Assembly (NCBI GenBank): GCA_023362775.1
Contig: JALMGJ010000008.1
Location: forward strand, 24,380,501 to 24,444,500
Origin: Charina bottae
Taxonomy: Eukaryota > Chordata > Lepidosauria > Squamata > Charinaidae
Length of the DNA: 64,000 nt
Reading direction: 5' to 3'
A model generated the notes under the pieces. It made no database searches. It was not told where the DNA came from and saw nothing but the letters and a program-made list of their open reading frames with translations. The position numbers were made by a program, and so were the translations under genes. Below, one piece after another: positions 46,801 to 55,800 of this stretch (its first letter is position 1; each line of letters starts with the position of its first letter).

Positions 46801-49800
46801 TGATAATAAACATTATTGATAAGAAGTTAGCTGAAAATATTAACAAAAAACATTACGGAATGGGAAAACAATATTAAGCCAAGCACCTGGTACATCTCCC
46901 TCGGAAGACAGTTGCACAACCCAAAGGCCTTCTAATGTTTCTCTTCACAGAAAAAATGCACTGTTGCTATTTTGAATATACTGCCCAGTTTAGATGATTA
47001 TTCCATGCTCTATAAAGCACAGATTGTAAAGCTGGGACCAAGGATTGAAGCTTTTAATGCAGACCAAATGGTGCATGAGGAGAGGGTCACACAAAATACT
47101 CAGGAGCCAAATCATAACCATCTGAGATTTGGGAAGCTTGGAATGATTCTCTCCACTGGGCCTAAGGATGAGAAATGACCGCACAAATCTTTTGTCCTCT
47201 CTGTGCCAAAATTTATCTGTAACGTTCCAACCTAATAACTAGCTACTCTTGTTATACAAAACTTTGGTAACATTTATCTAAACCATTTCCCTATGAATCT
47301 ACTCTCATTCATGACAACATCTCCGTTTGGTATCTTTTCCTCCTCACTTGGTCCCCTTAACTTCAGTATTACAACATCCATATTGGATGCTTCACTCACA
47401 AAGTTTCCATCTCTATCAGCCAGTTATGAAGACACATTCTTTGTGTACAGCTTTACACAAAGAGTTACTATGCTTACCTCTGATTGAAGCTTATCATCTA
47501 AAGTTCTCTGTTTTTCCGCAATGGAATTGTATTGCCTTTCTCTAAGAGCAGCAATTTCTTCTTCTGTCAGAGGTCTGAAGAAAAAGAAGAAAGAGTGCCA
47601 CACCTGTCATTCTGATCCCTTCAGAGCAGGAAGGCCAGTTTCAACATTGGAAGGATAAGAAATTATCTGCACACAAATGTGTACTGAGTCCTCTTTTCTG
47701 AGCCAGCAGCAAGCACTGAGGCAAGTACAGCCATTTCAATAAAATAAAATAAAATCCCAGCAAGAGCCAAATTCAGCCCCACACCCAACAGGTAAGTGAT
47801 GTTTTGCATAGGAGTTTTTAGTTATAGATTATAATAGAAAAGATAATATTAATCAGAACTAAAAAAGCTGATGACAATTTCAGTTTTACATCTTATTCCT
47901 CAAATTATACTGAAACAGAAGCAAGAGGCTTCACAAGTACTTAATATTTTAAACATTCTACTCCTGATAAGTTGTTAATAATGTATAATGGTGTAACAAA
48001 TGTTTGTTGGAAGTGTTCACAGGTAGAAGGAACCTTTTATCATCTCTGGTGGACTTGTGAGAAGGCTAAAAAATTTTGGAATCAAATATGTATTATTATC
48101 CAAAAGATTTTAAAAGTGAATATACAAAGAAAAGCCAGAACTGTTTCTTTTGGGATTGATGGAGAAGGAGTTGGAGAAAAAATATGGAATTTTGCTTTTA
48201 TATATGATCACAGCTGCAAGACTTTTATATGCACAGCAATGGAAAGATCCACAAATACCTACGGTTGAAGACTAGATTGTTAAAATAATGGACCTGGCCC
48301 AAATGGCTAAATTAACAGCAATAATTAGAGAACACTCTGTTTCTGGATTTATAAATGTTTGGCAACCACTTCTAGATTACTTGCTTGTGGTGGAAAAAAA
48401 TGAAGCTTTGATTTTGGGTTTTAATTATTAAATGGTTTGTTTTAATAGAAATAATGTTACTATGGGTTAAATAATGGTAAGAGATTATATTTGTAAATTT
48501 ACCTACAGTACATCTGTATTGGAGAAGTCGGATGTCGTTTTTCTGTTTTTGTCTTCTGTCTATTTGCACTTTTATAGCTTTTTCTTTTTTCTTTAGTTCT
48601 ATTTTCTATCTTTTCTATACTTTCTATTTTGTATTTTAACTATACTCTGAAAATTAATAATTAAAGTTCTTTTTAAAAAATATTTTAAACATTCTAAAAA
48701 GGACAAAGTACACCAGGACTTTCCAAAGTTTTCCCGCGGTGACACACCAAACGCTGTTGGTGTGTCGCCGCGGGAAAACCCGGAAGTGACATCGTTGCGG
48801 CAGCGCGCAAAAACCCGGAAGTGCTGCTGCCACTTTCGGTTTTTGTGCGCCGCCATTGGTGTGTTGCCACGGGAAAACCCGGAAGCGCTGATGATGATCA
48901 GCGCTTCCGGGTTGTGTGGTGACACACCAGACTGTGTGTGGCGACACACTTTTGTGTCGCGACACAGTTTGGAAAGCTCTGCAGTACACAATTGCTTTTA
49001 TACAATGTAATTCCTTTTTGTGATATTTTTACTAAATTTACTGTGATCCATTACAGAACCAAACCTTTATTTCTAAATTTTATTTATAGTTATTTATATG
49101 TTGTCTCATTTGAAGATTCAAGACAGCTTACATATCATAAAGCCATGAAACATTCAATAAAAACATAAATGGCAAATCCATCAATGCATAAAATCAAATA
49201 AATAAAAATAAATCCCCACCCAAATGGTGGCCTTCAAACATCTCACATTTTTTATTTTGAAGGCTTCCCGAAAAGCTCTAACTTAACAGCCTTCCTGAAT
49301 ATTAATAAAGAAAATGTCAATACAAAGAAAACAATACAAAGAAAATGTTCTAATTTTGACGGGCAGGTTATCCAGAATGACGGGGCATCATCTAAAAAAA
49401 CTTTCACAAGCATATACTGATTAAAGATGTGGGATTTTATTAGTGAACACTACAATGCTTGATTTGGGGACCTTGTATTACTGGAGGCCTCGGTGGCATT
49501 AGAGCACCCTTCAGAGAGACTGAAGGGACCAGTTGTGTCTTATGCTAATCTGCTTCAATAAGTGAATCCTGTGGGTTAGAACTGCCCCTTTATGTTGTTT
49601 ACATATACCATTTTTTTAAAATAAAGCTTTAGGGTTCAAATCTTGGAACGTTTGATAATTTTAATTGCTGTAGAGCTTAAATTTCAAGATGTAGTAATGA
49701 AACCAAGCAGCTATATATTTATACTATATACATTTATTTATTATTTAATTTATTAAATAAATTTAATAAATTTATTAAATGCGGCTTACAGAGTTAAAAA

Positions 49801-52800
49801 CCATAAAAACACAATACACACCCCACGGCGGCAGCAAACACATTCAAATCAGTCACTTGATTGGCTCTGAAGCAATCCGGGGTCCCCAGGCCCGCTGACA
49901 AAACCATGTCTTCAGGGCCTTCCAGAAAAGAAGCAAGGAGGGGGCCAATCATCTCTGGGGGGGATGATGTTCCAAAGGGAGGGAGCCACCACAGAGAAGG
50001 CCCTTTTCCTCAGCCCCACTAGATGAACTTCCCTAACTGAAGGGACCCGCAACATACCCTGCCTCCCCTCTCTGGTGTGCTGGGTAGATGTGACTGGGGA
50101 AAGGTGGTCCTATATACAGTGGGGCAAAAAAGTATTTAGTCAGCCACCAATTGTGCAAGTTATCCCACTTAAAAAGATGAGAGAGGCCTGTAATTGACAT
50201 CATAGGTAGACCTCAACTATGAGAGACAAAATGAGAAAACAAATCCAGACAATCACATTGTCTGATTCGGAAAGAATTTATTTGCAAATTATGGTGGAAA
50301 ATAAGTATTTGGTCACCTACAAACAAGCAAGATGTCTGGCTCTCACAGACCTGTAACTTCTTCTTTAAGAGGCTCCTCTGTCCTCCACTCATTACCTGTA
50401 GTAATGGCACCTGTTTGAACTTGTTATCAGTATAAAAGACACCTGTCCACAACCTCAAACAGTCACACTCCAAACTCCACTATGGTGAAGACCAAAGAGC
50501 TGTCGAAGGACACCAGAAACAAAATTGTAGACCTGCACCAGGCTGGGAAGACTGAATCTGCAATAGGCAAGCAGCTTGGTGTGAAGAAATCAACTGTGGG
50601 AGCAATAATTAGAAAATGGAAGACATACAAGACCACTGATAATCTCCCTCGATCTGGGGCTCCATGCAAGATCTCACCCCGTGGGGTCAAAATGATCACA
50701 AGAACGGTGAGCAAAAATCCCAGAACCACACGGGGGGACCCAGTGAATGACCTGCAGAGAGCTGGGACCAACGTAACAAAGGCTACCATCAGTAACACAC
50801 TACGCCGCCAGGGACTCAGATCCTGCAGTGCCAGACGTGTCCCCCTGCTTAAGCCAGTACATGTCCGGGCCCGTCTGAAGTTTGCTAGAGAGCATTTGGA
50901 TGATCCAGAAGAGGATTGGGAGAATGTCATATGGTCAGATGAAACCAAAGTAGAACTGTTTGGTAGAAACACAACTCGTGTTTGGAGGAGAGAGAATGCT
51001 GAGTTGCATCCAAAGAACACCATACCTACTGTGAAGCATGGGGGTGGCAACATCATGCTTTGGGGCTGTTTCTCTGCAAAGGGACCAGGACGACTGTTCC
51101 ATGTACAGGAAAGAATGAATGGGGCCATGTATCGTGAGATTTTGAGTGCAAACCTCCTTCCATCAGCAAGGGCATTGAAGATGAAACGTGGCTGGGTCTT
51201 TCAGCATGACAATGATCCCAAACACACTGCCCGGGCAACGAAGGAGTGGCTTCGTAAGAAGCATTTCAAGGTCCTGGAGTGGCCTAGCCAGTCTCCAGAT
51301 CTCAACCCCATAGAAAACCTTTGGAGGGAGTTGAAAGTCCGTGTTGCCCAGCGACAGCCCCAAAACATCACTGCTCTAGAGGAGATCTGCATGGAGGAAT
51401 GGGCCAACATACCAGCAACAGTGTGTGCCAACCTTGTGAAGACTTACAGAAAACGTTTGACCTCTGTCATTGCCAACAAAGGATATATAACAAAGTATTG
51501 AGATGAACTTTTGATATTGACCAAATACTTATTTTCCACCATAATTTGCAAATAAATTATTTCCGAATCAGACAATGTGATTGTCTGGATTTGTTTTCTC
51601 ATTTTGTCTCTCATAGTTGAGGTCTACCTATGATGTCAATTACAGGCCTCTCGCATCTTTTTAAGTGGGAGAACTTGCACAATTGGTGGCTGACTAAATA
51701 CTTTTTTGCCCCACTGTACATGCATGTTTTATATACATTCAAGTGAACTAACAGTTTTGCAGTCCAATTTATCTGTATTCTACATACTATTACTATTACT
51801 AATTGTATTTAGTTTATTTTTTTAATGGAAGAATTTCCATCCTACACTGTAGTTCATGGGATCACAAACTTGAACAGGGCCATTTAGGTGAAGTTCACCA
51901 CCCTTTCCACTGTAGGACCCTAAATTAAAGTATTTTGACAGAGGGCTGAGCAACCAAATGAATTCATCCAATGAGAGGAATTTACCACTAAAGATATCCA
52001 AAAAGGAATGTTTGGGGCTGGATCATGTCCAGAATACCACAAACCACTTTCAGTTCTGGACAATATACACAAACCAACTCCAGAATGCATGGATCAGTCT
52101 TGTCCAGGAGAAAAACAGAATGTTTCAACAGAAAAGTGAAGGTGTCACAGCTGAATTGCTCCATTCTGCACATCTGTATTCACTACCTCCCTCAGTAATT
52201 AGTTCCACAGTTGAACTTTACTTCCTGTTTGCAATTTTTCCTAACATTCAGTGGGAATCGGTCTCCCTCTGACACAACAGAAAACATATCCTGACCTTTT
52301 GTGTGACTGATAAGCATTCCCCACCTCTTCATACAAATCAATAATATGTTGAAGAGTATTAAGCCCAGGACCAGATCCTATGACATCTCACTTTAGACTT
52401 CAGTCCACTTTGATGAGGGATTGCTGATTAATGTTCTTTGGGAATGGTTTTCAGATCAACTCTGAATCCACTTAACAGACATGCCATCCAGTGCACACTT
52501 AACTAGCTTGCTAATCAAATGTCATGGAATATTCTGTCAAATCTGCTGGTAAAGTCAAGCTTTATTATCTCCATGGAACAATTTACTAGGGTAGTTACCT
52601 AGTCAAATAATGAAGTAAGACTGATGCTTACAGGTTGTTTTATGATTTATTCTGGAATCTTTCTAGGTATTAATGTCAGACTAACTGGTCTATGTATCTA
52701 GATATCCTTTTCCCCATTTTGAAGATAGGGACAACATTTGCTCTCCTCTAGTCATCTGGTACTTCAGCCATTCTCCAGGATTTCTTAAAGAAAATGGACA

Positions 52801-55800
52801 GAGTTTCAGCCATGTGTATCAACAAGTTCCCTCGGTATCCTAAGATGCAGTCCATCTGTCCCAGAAGATTTATGTAACTTAACGTCAATAGAAATAAAAT
52901 TAGGAACTATCAAGTTTGAGCTAGATTCTGATCTTTCAAACAGATCTTCAACAGGAACACGTATCTTAGTCAGAAGAGTCCAAGTAGAAATCTTCACTGA
53001 ACAACTGTTAATACTATTCCTTTTCTCTTCCTGTTATTCTGAAAACATGTGAAGGAGACTTTTTTGTTATCCTTAGCTTTCTTTGGTAGCTTTAGCTCAC
53101 TCTTAACTTTACTTCATGGACTTCTTCTGCTATCTTCTTCCCCAGCAACCATTGGAATTGTTTGCAATCATGCTTTTGGTTACAGGTGGTTCTTATGACG
53201 GCGCTGAATGAGTAGAAGTTATGACTGGACCTTGTATTTACGATAGTCGCAGCATCCCCACCGTCACCTGATCGCGATCCAGGTGCTTTGCATCCGGAAT
53301 GCAATTATGACATCACAGCATCCTGCAGCCACATGATCACGATTTACTACCTTCCCACAAGCAAAGTCAATGGGGAAGCCAGCAGGAAGTCGGAAGTCAC
53401 GGTCATGTAAGGTCCTTGCTTAATGACCTGTGCAGTCCTCACTTAAAGATGGCACCGCTAAGTGGCGCGATCATGTGGTTTTTTGACTTATGACTGCATT
53501 GCTTAACAATGGAGTTTCCAGTCCCAATTAGCGTTGTTAAACGAGGACTACCTGTATCTCCTTTTTAAGGAACGTTTACGCATCTGGACATCTTTTCTTA
53601 TTAGCAAGCATCTTCTGCCATGAAATTATATTTATTATTCATCTAAATTTATCAAATTAATCTACTTTTCTGAAGTCCAATATATGCATTTCATACTTAG
53701 CTTTAGTTCATCTTAAAATCAAGAATTCCAGCATTACACATTTTCTCTTAAAGTAAGCAAGTCTTCCCTATGAGCTAGGGGCAGTCAGAGATAACAATCT
53801 TATGCCTTTCTGCAAACCCATGAAGAAGAAACTTTTTAGGACCATAGCTAGCAGTTTGTCTTACAAATGATATTGCAGTAATTAAAAATATCTTTCTATG
53901 AAATGTATCCTCTTAAAAGAACTAAAAACATTTGATTTTAAAAATGTTAACTTGCTGAAATGAATTAAATTGAAAAAGTAGATGATTCAAAAGGATGAAG
54001 CAAGCAGCATATATAATAGGGAGAGGAGAAGAAATCAATTCATAAACATAACCTCATACCTTTGGTTGCTTCCTGGACTTTCACCCTGTTAAAAAAAATG
54101 TGCTTTTTAAAAAGGTTTTAAGAACCTAATTATTAAGCTATTTTCAAAATAGATCTGGAATATATGACTTTAAACCCCCAATCCTTTTAACAAATCAAAT
54201 CGGTATCATACACTGTCAAACTAAAATATACAGAGAAACGATCTGTTGATATATTTTCAGTCAATAATCTCTAAATCCATCTTCTATTCTTTCCTGAACT
54301 GGAACTACAACTGTCAGAATTTTTAAATCAGATCTGTTAGCAAGTCTAAGGAATGTGCATTTCAAAGCAAATATCAATTTTCTAAGGGGTTATTAGCTGG
54401 TCAACAGATGTCTTATTTGTATCCTCTTCAAATTGTATCTTAAGACTCAGAATTGTTTTGCCTCTTAGGGTTAAGCTAGATGCAACAGAAGCAAATCTGT
54501 TTAATCACAGGCCTGTGATTTCTCATAATTAGTGAGAAACTGGATATTCACATTTCACTCAGGTCTTCTCAGTCATATAATAGGGCTTCTGTTAGGGCTT
54601 CTTAGAGGGATGAGACAGACCATAAACAAGATGTAAAGTTTATCTTCCTTTAGTGCATGGGAGGATTTATTATAAAAAAACATAAAGATTTGCTTTACAA
54701 AGGAAATCTTGGATATTGTGCTAATGTCTTATATCTATTCTATATTACATATACTGTAGATATTATCTCTATATCTATGTCTAAAAAAATAATTCCCTTC
54801 TCACCCCGGTGGGTGGTTATGTGTCTTCCTCAACCTCAGGTCCTCTACCAGAGGCCTGGGAGTTTGAGGGTTCTGCGCAGTATCTTAGCTGTTCCTAGCA
54901 CTGCACTCTTCTGGACAGAGAGCTCTGATGTTGCTTCTGGGATCTGTTGGAGCCACTCTCCCAGTTTAGGAGTCACAGCCCCGAGTGCTCCTACCACCAC
55001 AGGGACCACTTTGGCCTTTACTTTCTACTTCCTCCTCCAGGCCCTGGTACTTCTCCAGCTTCTCAATTTATGTCTTCTTTTTTCTATATCTATAGGTCTT
55101 TTCTTATCGCTTTATATATCTATTTTTAGTTCTTATTTTAATACCATATATCTATGCATTTATTTTTATATCTTATTTCTATGTTTATGTAATTATATAT
55201 TTTACTTTTATAAATACGTATTATTTCAGAGTTGTACTGCTTTTGCTATCTTTTCTTCCTTCTCCATCTCCTGCAGGCAATTATGAATTATCCACATGTG
55301 TGCTAGCTATCAAGGGCTTAAATGATTCTGTCCTTGGCTGCTCTCCCAGATGTGGAGTGCAAGGAAACCAAGGTTCTACTCTACCTGTCCTTGTCTTCAA
55401 CTTCTCTATTCTGGCTACCCTAGATCTGATGTTTTGTATTGTAAGTGCCTAGGCCTCTGGGGTCTTCAGCTTAAGCCACCACTGGGACCTAAGTGTTCCC
55501 AAATTTGTGGATGGGCGGGAGGACAGAGATTCCTTGAGGGTGCTTAGAAAATTTCCCTTCAAGATATGCCGGAGGCATGTTCTGCAAGCGAATGGATATA
55601 AAAGCCTTCCTCGGAGGGGCACTGGTAATATTAACCAGATACTGGGAGAGGCTTCTATTTTTTTTTATAATGATGAAACTTTGGATGACTGTACTGCAGT
55701 AGCAACTTTATTGGCATCCCATTCAAAAAGTCAACTCTATTATTTTCCCTGTTCCAAGAGCTAAGTTTCTCCAAAGGGGTTCACTATGATATAATAATAC

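Noticed and set aside
54657..55286. 209-codon plus-strand ORF
   Set aside because: It is antisense to a LINE remnant and then runs into TATCTA-rich sequence; the hydrophobic tail is a composition effect.
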